NCBI GenBank assembly: GCA_963920765.1
Contig: OY987251.1
Coordinates: 9,427,219-9,491,218, forward strand
Length of the DNA: 64,000 nucleotides
Direction of reading: 5' to 3'
Origin: Ulota crispa
Lineage: Eukaryota; Streptophyta; Bryopsida; Orthotrichales; Orthotrichaceae
Within the stretch, counting starts at the first letter, position 1; each line of letters opens with the position of its first letter. A program made the position numbers and the translations under genes. The notes under the pieces are model-generated. The model did no database searches. It saw nothing but the letters and a program-made list of their open reading frames with translations, and had not been told where the DNA came from. Of this stretch, positions 23,127-36,074 are shown piece after piece.

Positions 23127-23880
23127 TTAACCCTTAAGCGCCCAAGCCATTTTCACCAAAATCAAAGCGTTGGGGACCTATTGATTCATTTTATCTTAGT
23201 CAATTGGATGATCCACAAAAAATGACCATTGAAAATTGTGGAAAATCTATTTAGAAAGCGGTTTGAAAATTTTGGGAACAATTGACTAGGGAAGATGAGA
23301 GATTACAACATTTGATCAAACATCATGTGATGGCAAAATCTCATTCTTTGGCAGGTAGTTGCTATATAATGATTTTTACAAAATTTGATAAGCCCTTGAT
23401 TCATCTCAATTTTTGTGAGTAGCAAGATTAAATGTGAATGCACACACTTGCAAATTATTGAAGATTGCACTTTTTTTATGTTAAGTTTTAGGTTTTTAAA
23501 TTGCTATTGGGCGGAAAACGATTAATGGCACAATTGTTGAGGGTTGCCACAATAAGGGTTAAGAACATGCTTGAATCCTTGCCAACAAATTTCTTGTTAT
23601 TACAAAGTACGTTCAAGAAAGCTTGCAAGGGGTATTGATTGGTTGCAACTTGTAAGACTTTGCTTGCCACCACGCCCCGTATGGTGTTGCACCCAATCAA
23701 AGCACTTGAGGCACTTATACAACATTTGGCTTGCCTTGCTATTTCTCCATTTGTTGTACCACTTGAATGCCTTCATAATTGTGGTTTATAGCAAGATCAA
23801 AATATTAAATCCACTACCTCAAACATGCCTCTCAAATCATCTAAGGACACTTTTGGTCCTATGAGGCATTCAAGGGTTAA
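23127..23880. mobile_element. TTAA-flanked element E4
   Basis: The left end is TTAACCCTTAAGCGCCC and the right end is GGCATTCAAGGGTTAA, giving short inverted ends. A direct-orientation homologue lies at about 33344-34102, sharing 'gccattttcaccaaaat' near the left end and 'catgtgatggcaaaatctca' inside. The length is 754 bp. No transposase is seen. Confidence 0.65.
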
Positions 23881-25242
23881 AAACTTGCCCCCAATTTTGG
23901 AGTTGTGTATCAAACCTAGGGAAAGATCATCTTAAATCATCTCTTGCAACCTTCCAAATGTCCAATCCTTGCTCAAATCCGGATGAAAAGCAACCAATTC
24001 TAATGGTGCTAGCCTCTACATTTACCTTCCCCCTTCAAATGAGCCATATTTGAAAGGGTCTCTAAATCCTCTACAAGTTATATTTTCTATTTGTCATAGC
24101 TTACTTTATTACTTTTGAAAGTTTCTTGACTTGTGATTGGTTAGCACTATACTTAACGAGTTACGCTGTTGGAATACAAATGGCCATCCCTACAAACATA
24201 AAGGAATTGAAGGGACCTGGATAATTACAGGAGATGCTCTTATCTCCTAAAAACATTTGTAACTCATAGGCTGGGAGGAGTGCCCCGAATATGATTTCAC
24301 TTTGCTAAAAAGACTGCTAAAAAGCTTTATTTTTTAAAGTCTAACACCGTAAAGTTCACATGTTTTTTTAGCTATATAAAGATTTTGATAACAGTCTCGC
24401 GAAATTTAGCCAGTTGAAAGATCGCTGGCTGGGAGTACTTGCAAACTTGTGAATCGGCATAAATTGTTTTAACTTCAGGGGGCAACCTTGTGAGGTTATG
24501 AGGTGTTGTGTTCCTGAATAATGGGATATGTAATTACTTCCATAAATATAAACTTATTTCTCGTTTTTCTTTGTTGATAAGTACTTTGCAATAATGGAGA
24601 GAGGTTACTAATACTATGCTTCACATGTGAAGTTTTTTACTTTATCAATTAGCCAATGTCAATCTATATCACTATTCCAGCCCTCAATTTCTATTTATTG
24701 TGAAATTGATGATTTACTTACAAGTCCTCTCAGGGTACTATTTCAAGGGATAGCACTAAAGTTCTTTGACAGCGTTTCACCATAAAACACTCATAAATGG
24801 TTGTTTTGATAGCGAAGGCAAAAAAAAATTGAAAATGAAATCTTGGTGCAATTTAACGTAAAATCCAACAATATACTACTTTATTATGCTCTAATAAAAG
24901 ATAAAAGATGTTTATCAGAGGGATTGTGAAATTATTAGGTTTGAAGTGAGAGATAGTTTTTTGGGGGCATTCAAATTTTAGGCAACTCTAATTTGGGGTG
25001 GATTTTTCACCAACTAATCTCACTTTTTTGCTTGTACTTTTCCAAATTGACTTGTGCAATAGAGCTAGTCATATGCTGAAGAATTTTTATAACATTTGCA
25101 TGGAGAACACATACTAAAAAAATAGAATACAAAACTAGCTTTAAGAAAAATCTCATACGAAGTCAAACTTTCAACAAATTTTAGCTTCCACATACAAAAA
25201 TCTCTTCAAAATATGAATAAGGTAACCTTACCCATATATGAG
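23881..25242. other. Spacer with a dispersed repeat at about 24265-24440
   Basis: No gene is recognised. About 24265-24440 ('gctaaaaagactgctaaaaa', 'gttcacatgttttttagct', 'atcgctgg') is a diverged copy of about 47385-47530, which lies in an intron of the GH3 gene. The class of this repeat is unknown. Confidence 0.45.
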
Positions 25243-25620
25243 CTTTGAAGAGTAGGGTACTTCAAGGTCTTAGAAAATTCAAGAAAAAAATCCATAGGGT
25301 TAGCCTTTCAACAAGCTATCACAAAACATTATTTTTGTGGAAAAAGGTATGGTAGGATGTATTATATTAAAGGGCATAGTAACATCTCATAGGGACCCAA
25401 AAAAAACTCTAGACTACCCTTGAAACAGCTTGGATGTGTTCTTATACATGTACTTGACTGTCCCTATCCCATTCCTCCCAAACTAACTCCTAAGTTGACA
25501 TGTGGCATGATTCACTTGTACAAATGACATTCACTGCTCCACTTTGGGTTCACAGTGAGTGGTGAACACCTCAAAAGTAGGTGTCGGCTTTGGGGGCTTC
25601 TTGAGTATGGGGAAGGTTAC
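25243..25620 (+). repeat. Diverged direct copy of the interior of 20125-20560
   Basis: Shared blocks occur in the same order: 'gggttagcctttcaacaagc', 'tattaaagggca', 'cattcactgctccacttt' and 'gtggtga'. The terminal repeats of E11 are not present, so this is a fragment or a member with different ends. Confidence 0.6.
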
Positions 25621-25789
25621 CTTAGTAGAGCTTTGAATTTTAGCTAGCTTTCGAGGAGGAAAAAAAAGGGAAATTGGCCAAAAATTGTGGCTTTGACAAG
25701 CTTGATCAACATGGGGCCACTTATAATAAAGGGGAAGTAAAGGGCAATAGGCAAAAACAATTGCCTTTATGGAATGAGGTTATATTAGA

Positions 25790-26510
25790 CTAGTATATAG
25801 GCACACGCTTTGCGTGAGTTAGGCATGTATGGGAAATGCAACATTCAACTTTACAAAAAATTGATGTCTCAATTCAATTGGTCTAGATTCTAATCTACAT
25901 GTATTGGACAAAAAATCAATCTCATAGTTGGTCTAGACCCTAACCCTCATACACCGTCATTTTGGTGAGACCAAAAATACCAATTGCTTCATCACAATGC
26001 TACTCTTTAATACTTTGCTAGGAGGCTTTTGGCATTTTATTAAATTTCTAACACATGGTTGGAAGGCGTTTGATGTTTTATATTTGGAGCATGGCTTATT
26101 GTTTCAACTTCCACCAAAAAGTTCTAGAACATTTTGGAAAATGATATGATTGGAGGACACTTGGTGTTCTATATCTTGCGCATCCTTTGTTGCTTCAACT
26201 TACCAAAAAAATTATAGAAGGTTTTAGAAAAGGGCACACTCAAGGAAATCCTCCCACTTAGTGGTATAGACAGATAGAGAGTTTTTGGTGTTTCTTCTCC
26301 TCTTGAGAAAATGAAAAATCAATTTTTATGAAGAAAGCTCATGAAGGAAGCTCAAGGATTTGTATGAAGGAAGCCCAAGGATTTGAATAAGGGAAGCTCA
26401 ACAACCTTGATGTGAGGTTTCTCAAGGATTGTTGACCTTCCGTAGTTTAAAAGTTCTAAAAGGTTCTAGAAAAGGGCGTGGAGTGAGTGCCTCCCACTTA
26501 GTAGTATAGA
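25790..26510 (-). mobile_element. Non-autonomous Helitron
   Basis: On the minus strand the element starts TCTATACTACTAAGTGGG after an A and ends CTAG before a T. The hairpin CACGC-AAA-GCGTG (25804-25816) lies ten bases before the CTAG terminus. These are the three Helitron hallmarks. The length is 721 bp, with no Rep/helicase. A second 5'-like terminus (TCTATACCACTAAGTGGG) sits inside at about 26253-26270. Short imperfect tandem copies of 'gaaggaagctcaaggatttg' fill about 26320-26410. Confidence 0.75.
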
Positions 26511-26535
26511 TTTGACAAGGAAATATCTCTACCCC

Positions 26536-26801
26536 TTAACCTTTGGGCAAGATCCCAAAATTTCAGCTATACTATAAAAAAATCTACCAATATTGTCCCT
26601 ACTTCATATACAACTGCATATTCCATCATAACTTTTTTTCTATAGATTAGAGTGGTTTAAAAATTGTGGCATTGAAAAGCTACTCCTTGGGCATACATCC
26701 TTTGTTTTTTTGTGAAAATTTATTTGTTATTTTACAAATAATAGCCTACCCAAAATTGCTATGTTGTCCAAAAAACAATGTTTGGGCCTTTAGGGGTTTA
26801 A
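26536..26801. mobile_element. Short TTAA-flanked element E6
   Basis: The left end is TTAACCTTTGGGC and the right end is GGGCCTTTAGGGGTTTAA, with TTAA on both sides but imperfect inverted ends. The right part resembles the right end of E1 ('cccaaaattgctatgtt'). It is probably an internally deleted member of 266 bp. Confidence 0.5.
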
Positions 26802-29648
26802 GATAAAGAAAAACATATGAATAACTGAACTCTTGGATTTACTCTAGCATGAGAAATCAGAAATTTTATTTAAATTAAATCTGTTTATTCAAAATAAATG
26901 TTTTTAAGATGGTGTTTTGGTATAAAGACCAAATTTTGAAGATGCCTTAATTGCAAGTTTGCAACTGAAGCGCCTAACTTTTTATAAAAGAACTAAAGTC
27001 AAAAAATGACTTATAAACGATTAAAAGGATCCCATTTGTATTAAAAACGAGGTGAGCTTGTCCAATCTTTTTAATTGAGCTTTTTCAATGGTCCACACAC
27101 CACTCAATTCAATCAAATTCATATTTGGTAATTTTAAGTGGATTTTGTTTAACAAAAGTACATATCATAATGTACTTTAGCATCATTGCTTCCAAAGTGA
27201 TATTTCTACCATCTTGAAAGTTGAAGCAAACTAAGGTTAATGAAGTTGAGTGACTGTTTTGCTAAGTTTTTTTATAAATGCGAAAAAAAGAAAACAAAAA
27301 AAAGCATATTTGTACCATAGGGCAAAACATGTATATAAAGCATATTGTCCATTACATGCTTAACTCATAATTAGCTACTAGTTGGCAAACTAATAGCATT
27401 AAGACGGGATGCACTTTTATGGGTTTTGGAAAGTTGATTTTTAAAATTCTTCCCACCAACAAATGAAATCAAGGTTTTCTTGTGAAAACTGGGAAAGGGA
27501 CAAAATTTTGTGTCTTTCTTTGATTTTAGCAGCTTCATATTTGCAAGCTTATCTCTGTTGTCTCTTCCTCTTCTTCCTTCCCTTTTTGTTTGCTACTCAA
27601 TGCTTAGTCTTCTAAAATATCGAAAGCTTCAACTTTGAATTTTTGTGGTAATAAAGCACATGTATAAACCAAAATTCAAAAACCTACATCAATTTTTGAT
27701 CTTGACTCTTGTTAACCTATGCAAGTGTAAACACGCAACAAGCACATCTGTGGTTGTTAACCTAGACAAAAGGAATGGGTTTAGCCCCTCTCTAGATTCT
27801 TCCCTTCCAATATTAGATTTTTATATAATAAGGACTAAATTTTTACCATAATTGTTCCATGTTAAACTCTACAATAAAAGACAAACAATTCAATTCAATC
27901 CCCACAAGTTTAGGATTTGAACTGTTAGTCCTCTAAACTAGTGTAATTTTGAGGTAATCTAGTGCGTAAATGAGGTGGTCATGAGTTTAAACAAAAACAT
28001 TGGCAATGTGCTTATCATTGTAGTACACCTAATTATGGTGAAATCAAATGCTCATTGTCACATGGAGACTTAAGAATTTTGTGAAAAAGGAACATGTTGA
28101 TAATTATAAGATGTACCTTCTAACAAAACCATGTAGACATCAAGGATAAATGTTGCCATCTAGGATCATGAGACTTAGATAATTGAACCATTCTCATCAA
28201 ATGATTCATTCACATTACTATATTAGACCATAGACCCTAAACCTTCTAATTATAAATAGCTAAATATTGAGATTAGAACCTAGCACATGCAACTAACAAT
28301 ACAATACTTCATTGCAATAGGGAGGACAAGATGTGCCAAGCATTACCAGTCCTGAGGAGTGTGTGAGGAGGTTTTGAGATTCCTCCCTAACAATCCTACA
28401 TTTTTCATTTTCAATTGTTTGTTTAGTGTATTCAATGAGTAGGAAATTGATATAGGTACACCTCGGGTTTGTTATATGCACATCTAGCAGTAAATTTTAG
28501 ATATTTACCATCAACAAGTTGAATCTGGAAAATTTGAATTCACATTTGAATTTAGAAACTCTGATTTAGTTTACAACCACAGAGGAGAATACAGTTGAAC
28601 ATCATTTTAGTGAAAAACTTAGCCTTTTCTACAAACAAGGGTAAAAGTAATAATTTGTCCCCTATCTTAACTTATCTAAACTTTTCCACTAGGCGTTGTT
28701 CAATCCTATCCTAGGTAGTTACAAGAAACACTTCACAGTTTTGTCTCAAACACCTGTAATACTGGTTGTACGAGTAGTACTATTGAGCTTTTGGAATATT
28801 TTTTTTAAAATAAAATAAAATATGGAAAATTTTCAAAGCTCTTAAAATAGCATACTTGTCAAAATTCAAACCTAGAAAATTTTTATTCTAAAAGTTATGC
28901 GCAAAACAAAATCACCAACAAAAAGCCAATTTCTTTCTTGCTTTTTAGAAAATATTAAAATAATTCAAAAAAACAAAATAAAAATTGGCTATTTGAGAAC
29001 CCATTAAACGCATTCACATGGTACAATTGCTTTGTTGAGGAATTTCTTTGTATTTTGCCAATGAAGGGAGATAGGATGCCTACTTTGAGACAATGTAGAT
29101 GCCATGGAATTTATAATTTTGCAAAACCCTTCTACACATGAGTGTAAGCATGCTCCATAAACAACATCCCTGATTCATAGCCCTAGAAAAGCTTTTTTGG
29201 ACCCAAAATAATACTAAAAACCCCCAAAATGGCCAAGGTAGACACCTATTTGGGGGCTGTTTAAAAATAGTAAAATAAATTAAAAAAAACCGCAAAATTT
29301 AGGGAAGGTTTATAACTATGACATGTACCTTCCTCTGAAATTTCAGCTCAAAAGAACTTGCCGCGCAAAAGTTACAAGCCAAAAAGCACCTGCGGGAGGT
29401 GAAGGGGACAAGAAATAGTACAAGTGTTTCTTGCAATCACCCTCCTTTGTGGGTTTCAACTAAACGAGGGTCTCTAAATCCAAATGTGAATTCTGGTTTT
29501 CCAAATTCAACTTATTGATGGTAAATATCTAAAATTTACCTCTAGTGTGCATATAACGAACCCCAAATGTGCCTATAACAATTCTCAATGAACACTATCC
29601 ACATGTACAATTGAGTATTTTTGAAAAATCTGTCTAGTTTTTATCCCG
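26802..29648. other. AT-rich spacer
   Basis: I see no gene, RNA or bounded element in these 2.8 kb. Only short chance open frames are present. Confidence 0.45.
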
Positions 29649-30588
29649 TTAACCCCTAAAGGACTAAGCCCTTTTTTTAGTGAAAGTTACTGAAAACTGC
29701 CACTTTTGGGGGAATGAGTAAAAAGGTAGGAAAAACAATTGTTTGTGGAAATCTAACTATAAGATCTTGCCCTAGACTATGGGAGGTATTTGTGGGAAAA
29801 ATGAGCTCATTCTAGAAGTAGAGGAGTGAGATATTGACATTTGAAGTGAAAAAAAAAAGTTTTTTCCCTACTACCCAAAAATTTCAAAAGCCTTTGATTG
29901 CCCCTAAATCAAAAAAATTGCTCTACACAAAGTTGAGGTTTATATTTTCCATGTAGAAGACCAAGTTAGGTAAGTGTGAGAGAAATTTCAAATGAATTAG
30001 AGGTGTGAATCATACTTTGTAAAATCTTGCAATGCCGTAAGGCCGTGAAATTTGCAAATACACTAGACAAAATAAGAGGATTTATGTAAAATTCAGAAAT
30101 ATGAATTACGTTGATCCAAATGGTGAAAACCAAGGAATCTTAGTCTACTACAACTTGGAAAAAAAAGAAGTCAAAAAACAAATTCACAACAAAGCACAAA
30201 AAAGTAAAGTACCAAGGGCAACAGGAATGGAGGTATGGGAGTTTTGTACCTACCCGCAAACTAAAACTTTTCACTCATAAGTTGAAATTGAATGATTCAA
30301 AGCTCCCCACATATATTTAAATCTAAGGAACCAATTTCAGATTTTTATTTTGAAAAAATGTTATTTAAAAAAAAGTTTTTGAATGCCCAATCTCGCTTGA
30401 TTTTGGAAGTTTATGCATAACTTCTTCAATAATAGTCGGAATGAAGGAAAAATTAGATGCCCTTGCAAATCTTTGAATTCCCCATCTTCAATAAAAATTT
30501 CAAAAAATCACGCAAAGTAATTTAGCCATAGGTACATGCCCAAAATCCCATTTGTTCCCTGTAGGGACAATGGTCCTTTAGGGGTTAG
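29649..30588. mobile_element. TTAA-flanked TIR element E5
   Basis: The left end is TTAACCCCTAAAGGACT and the right end is GGTCCTTTAGGGGTTAG, where the last base of the TTAA has changed to G. The length is 940 bp and no transposase is present. The left subterminal 'aaaactgccacttttggggg' matches the element end at about 50505-50575. Confidence 0.68.
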
Positions 30589-31414
30589 AACCCAAGTTTC
30601 ATCCGGTTTTTTTGACATTCCATTAGGCTGACTTTCTATTGTTTTTTCTAATTTCCCCGATCATTGATCTTGAGCAGACAGAGCCGAGATTTTCACAATC
30701 AAGCACTTGCAAATGCCATGTGTTTACTCACATTTGGTAAGTTTGCGGCCACCATTTTAAAGTGCTAGATAAGTCATACGTGTCAATTCTCCAGTAGGGC
30801 CGTGCTAGTTATGCACCCCTAGACCTAGAGGTGTTACATTTGTGGGGGTTTTCTCACGTGCAAGTGGTTGAATTTTGTTGTGCACTTGCTACTTGAAGTC
30901 TTCATGCCTTTGAACATGGCAACCAAACATAAAGATGCTTAGATTCACCTTGTACTATTTTCCATCCTTACCCCTATTTATTTGGGAGCTACTTCTCCAA
31001 TTTATGAAAAAACATGTGAAAAAAATGACAAAGATGAGTACAGATGAAATGGTTTAAAATTAATCATCTGTATAGAAGTGACAGCGGGAGGCGAGATTAA
31101 AAAACAATAAAAAGTTAACCAAGTGAAATGTAAAAAAAGAAACTCTTGAAAATTGGGTTGATTGGATAAAAATGGGCTAGATTTTGAAGAAATTTTTAAT
31201 TATAGTTTAAGTATCCCATGCAATATTTGGTGCATGCGCTAAAAACACTATTTGATAATGAGAAATGTAAGATTTTTTTCAAGGAAGCTCAAAATCTTCT
31301 CACATAGTAGGAAGTGCATAAAGTATTTGAAAACAATTACTTGAGTACACCTAGAACACATACATATGTATAGAATATAAGTTAGAAGATCCTTAGAATA
31401 CATATCAGTATTAA
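30589..31414. other. Spacer
   Basis: No gene or bounded repeat is recognised here. Confidence 0.4.
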
Positions 31415-31417
31415 TTG

Positions 31418-31666
31418 CCATATTTGTTAAATTGGGCCAAAATGTACATTTTGGGACTTGTGAAGGTTTGGGGTGATCACCCCAAACCGAGCTCCAATGT
31501 TTTTTTTGGTACACGTGCCTTCACTTGAGAGGAGGAATTTGTGAGGGAAAAAATCTCAGTGGCTCATACTGAATCTGATATTTTTGAATCTGGTTTGAGG
31601 TAACTTTTTAGGTTTAAGATGGAGTACAAAATGGTACCTCCGTTTTTCCCAATTTAACAAATATGG
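31418..31666. mobile_element. hAT-like MITE, copy 3
   Basis: The left end CCATATTTGTTAAATTGGG is the exact complement of the right end CCCAATTTAACAAATATGG. The interior matches the element at 2294-2532 in the same orientation ('tacacgtg', 'gaatctgat', 'atggtacctccgtttttccc'). No clear target duplication remains. Confidence 0.68.
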
Positions 31667-32378
31667 TGTTATTATGTCTTGTTCCATAGGAAGATTGAAA
31701 TACCCTTTTGTCTCATGTGATATTGAAATTGAGAAGTTTGTTAATTCCTTGGGTATTTTTTTTAAAATGAATGTGCCTACGCAGAAATTTGTTGTTTTAT
31801 TTGGGAAGTTGTTAAAATTACAAGTAGAATTACCGAATTGTAAGACTTATTAAATGGTGTTGCAATTATTTCCATGAATTAGTCCAAGAGACATTTAATT
31901 CTTTTTTCACTTTTCTTATATGTAACTAATAATTAAGAGAATCAACAATAGAGTTTTGACAATATTAGACCAATATCATAAAACAAAATAAACAAATTGT
32001 GCTGATTCTAGTAGGGGAGGTTTGGCCAGTTGTGTGGGAATCCACACAACATACAAAGCAAAATTAGTACTAAGAAAACATGTACATGATAGGTACTAGT
32101 ACTACAAAGTTGTGGATTTGATCAAACAATGGATCCTTTAACAAACACAAACAAGTGAATCTAACAATTCAATGAGTTCAACATACTTGAGAAAATAAAA
32201 CACGCTCTTCTTGTGCACAATTTGAATCTCTTGAGCTGTTGGAATGCCATGGACCCAAAAATCCAAAAACCTTTGGTAATGTGGTGGAAGAGTAGGTTTT
32301 GAATGGTAGAAAATATTTAGCAATCAGTTTTTCCATGAGGTTCTCGAAGTATTTTTTGGGTCCAAATGTCCTTTTGTT
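31667..32378. other. Spacer
   Basis: This AT-rich sequence contains no recognised gene. Confidence 0.4.
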
Positions 32379-32798
32379 GGTTGAACGCATCTACTGTAGG
32401 TTGAGAGCAGGTTCGGCATAAAATAATTCCTCAAATTTTTGCCCAAATATTCTATAATTTATTCTTCAAAATGCTCAATGTTAAACAAATCAAAAAATTG
32501 AAATGCCAAATATTATAAAAGTCATTAAGCTTAGCCGACAATTGAAGTTCAAGGTTGATTCCCAGAGGGCTCAATGTACTACAAACTTTATACCAATGAC
32601 TAATTTTAGAAAGTGAAAAATGCTTAAGAAAAGACTTGATTCTACTAGATTTTTTGGTTGAATGCCAAACAATAACAACTTTTTTTTGAAAGTGCCTAAT
32701 CTTATTTAATTATAAAATCTGATGTCAAATTGATTTTTTTTCAAAAAATAATTCGGCAAAACCTATTGAACCTGCTCTCAACCTACAGTAGTTCAACC
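32379..32798. mobile_element. TIR element with 23-bp perfect inverted arms
   Basis: Both ends contain the same arm, beginning CTACTGTAGGTTGAGAGCAG, at 32391-32413 and inverted at about 32769-32791. Outside the arms GGTTGAAC is also inverted, with four extra bases (gcat) on the left. The length is about 420 bp and the interior is non-coding. I cannot fix the target duplication, so the superfamily is open. Confidence 0.6.
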
Positions 32799-33343
32799 TG
32801 TGCTTGGTTTTTAGTTTTACTAAATTAATTCCACGGTTTTGCCCTTTCAAGCCAAGATATCAAGCAAGTTGATTTTCGCAATAGATGAAGCAAGGGATAA
32901 ACTTTCCCATCTTTGTGAATGACTTAATACATTCAAGAATCACGAGGTTGTTACCTTTAGCTGGTGTCACATATCCATGCCAATTTTGGTCAATTGAGTG
33001 ACTTTTAATCATGTCGGCCTGCTCCAATGACTATCGTGGGATACAATACATTGTTAGGATACAAATGGTCATTTATGACTGTGATTGCCCACAATCTGAA
33101 ATCCTTCTTTAGATTGCCTTAGTTTAAACAATTAAGTCTTCTAATTTTTTTGGAATAAATCCAAGAATTGACCATTCGTTTGAATTTGTATTTCATTGTT
33201 ATTTTGAAGAAATTATCTCTATGTGAAGGATTTCAATCCTTGTGAAATACAAAAATAAAATATAATAGAATTTTAAGTTAGTCACTGACACCATATTGCA
33301 CAAAAAAATAGAACTATAAGTTAGTAACTCACACCATATTGCA

Positions 33344-34102
33344 CTTAAGCGCTCATGCCATTTTCACCAAAATTAGGGTTTTGGGAGACTTACAATTTTG
33401 ATGTACTATATCTTAGTCAATTGGATGATTCATAAAAAGTGATCATTGAAAATAGTGGAAAATTTACTTACAAAATAAATTGTAAATTTTGGGAACAATT
33501 GACCATAGGAGATGGGAGATTATAATATTTGATCAGTCAACATGTGATGGCAAAATCTCATTTTTTGGTAGGTAGTTGCTATTTGATAATTTTTACAAAA
33601 TTCTATAAAGCTCTTGATTCATCTCAATTTTTGGGAGTAGCAAGATTAGATGTGAATGCACACACTAGTAAATTATTGAAGATTGCACTTCTTTTTATGT
33701 CAAATTTTAGGGCTCCAATTTGTTATTGCACAGAAATGATGACCAGCACAATCGGCCATAACTGCCATAATAAGGGTCTAGAACGTGCTTGAACTCTTAC
33801 CAACAAATCTCCTACTACCACAAATCACATACAAGGAAGTTTGCAAAGAATATTGACTATCTACAACTTGTAAAACAATGCTTGCCACCAAGCCCTGTAT
33901 GGTATTGTACCCAATCAAATCTCTTGCGGCACTTGTAGGGCATTTTACTTTCTTTGCCATTTCTCCATTGACATGGACAAATTGAATGCCTTCATAATTG
34001 TAGTTTATAGCAAAATCAAAAAATTAGATCCAATGTCTCAAACAAGCCTTTGAAATCATGCAAGGACACTTCTAGTCCTCTAGGGCATTTAATAGGGGTT
34101 AA
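33344..34102. mobile_element. TTAA-flanked element, homologue of E4
   Basis: This is a direct-orientation copy of 23127-23880 with many shared blocks. Its left end has lost the TTAACCC (it reads 'cacttaagcgc'). Its right end is AGGGGTTAA at 34094-34102. The TTAA at 34099-34102 is shared with the next element. Confidence 0.6.
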
Positions 34103-35020
34103 CCCCTAAGGGACCAGACCTCCTTTTTTAGAAACATAACGATTTTGGGCACGTATCTGAGATTGGAGCTTTTCATATTTTAGGCTGAAATTTTATTATA
34201 ATGTGGGGACAAGGTTTATCTTTCATATGCACTAAATTTCATGACATTTGGAATTATGAGTAAAAAGTTATGGTCTAACATGTTGTTTTTTATGTTTGTC
34301 AGGCAGCTTAGGTAGATTTTTAAAGATCACTTTTTTCAAAACAAAAACTATTAATTGATTTAGGAGATTTATGTGAATGTAGGAAGCTTCAAATCATTAT
34401 GTTTAGATCAATGAGATGAAAGTTATGAGGATTTTTTGTTTGCAGGCAATTATGGATTTTCTACTCCAAAATAAACTTTGAAGTTCTTTATTTTACTCAA
34501 TTTTCAACATTTTGGAAAAAAAAACAAAACCAAAGGATGAATATTGTTTATGACAACATTATGGCCATTGGGATTGGCAATATTCATTTCCTTAATTATT
34601 CTTAACAATTTTAGTGTTTTGAATCATTCTCTCCTTCTTTTTACTTACTATTTTTTTTCCATATGTTATACAACTCCAAATGATTTGAAACTTTTTTGAC
34701 ATATACTTTACTTAGGAGGAATAAGGAATTTAGAGAAGTACCACCCACATGGCCTTTTTTCCTTAAGAATTTCACCTTCTAAAAGGTAGCTGCCCGGTTT
34801 TTCACAAGACGTTTTTGAATATTCAAACCATTCTAACTTCCAATCCTCGCGGTGGAAAACTCTAAAATTTTTTCCACATCTTCTAAAACTATTCTTCTAC
34901 AAAATCCTATGGTTGCGTATGCATAAAAATGTTTTTTGTTTTCAAATTTGGTTGATGCTCTAAAAATGATAATTTTGAAGAATTTTTGGTGAAAAGTTTG
35001 CTTGATCCTTTAGGGTTTAA
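34099..35020. mobile_element. TTAA-flanked TIR element, inverted copy of E1
   Basis: The left end is TTAACCCCTAAGGGACCAG and the right end is GATCCTTTAGGGTTTAA. The whole 920-base body is the reverse complement of 18612-19533 with scattered differences, for example the 'catatgttatacaactccaa' region. No open frame suggests a transposase. Confidence 0.7.
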
Positions 35021-36074
35021 GATTCAAAATAATTGGTAAAAAATTTCATAATGTTTTTTTTTTTGTCATTTTAGATTTACTTGATATCCTTTGCAATGAA
35101 GCATATTGTTTGAAAAAAAAATCCAACGGTTTTTTCTTATGACAAACCTGCGGTTGTGCACTTGTGCCTACAATGTATAACTTATGACTTGAAATGAATA
35201 CATTGTTATTTTTGTTGTTAACATCAAAATTGATTAAGTAAATGATGCTGATGGGTGATTGTGAAAAAGCCAAGCTTCAACTATTGATCATTGATAACCT
35301 GTGACATCCTGAGCAAGATGCTGACTCGTCACTTACTGCCCATTGATTGATACTTAACAGTTGACAAGCAGCCATTTAACCAAATGTGTAAAGGACATGG
35401 CGGGTAAAGGACAAGGCGGGGGACATGGAGGCCAAGAATTGGTGAATTAGGAGAAAACTTTCATGCTAGCTCTAAAAACCAAATACCCAGTTATTATTTT
35501 GTGAGTCTTTGTGTGGAATGTTTTGTAGAACAAATAGTCACACCACAAGAGGTCTTCTCTCTATAGCATTAGTAAAACATTTCTTCAAACTTTGTATAAT
35601 GCTATTTTGTGAGCATAATATGGTGAGCTAAGATTTTGTGAGTGGGAACCAATTTTGAGCTCAAGACTAATGGAAAAACTAAAAAAATGGCATGTTTTTC
35701 AAGAGAGGAAATTTTAAAATGCACAATTATATAATGAAATTTAATAAATTTTTATTAATAAAACAAGGCCTTTTTTGATATTACATCTTGACATCTTTAC
35801 TATCACAAATCCACTTTATTACATCAAGTTACAAAAATCACAAAGATCTTTGTAATACTACATATGCAGTCTTTGTGATATTGTCACATAAATACAATTT
35901 GAAAACTTACTAAAAAAATTATCTTGCATTTTGTTTAACATATAAAAATCTTTATAATATTCTAATGATGAATGCGTAATATGGCAAGCGCCAACAACTA
36001 TTCTAACAATAAAAAATTAGGTTCACAACTCACAGCTCATGGATCCGGCTCATTGTATAGAATTCCCCCATATT
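35021..36074. other. Spacer
   Basis: No gene is recognised. A short GC-richer patch at 35390-35450 has a local repeat of 'ggacatggcggg' and 'ggacaaggcggg' type. Confidence 0.4.
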
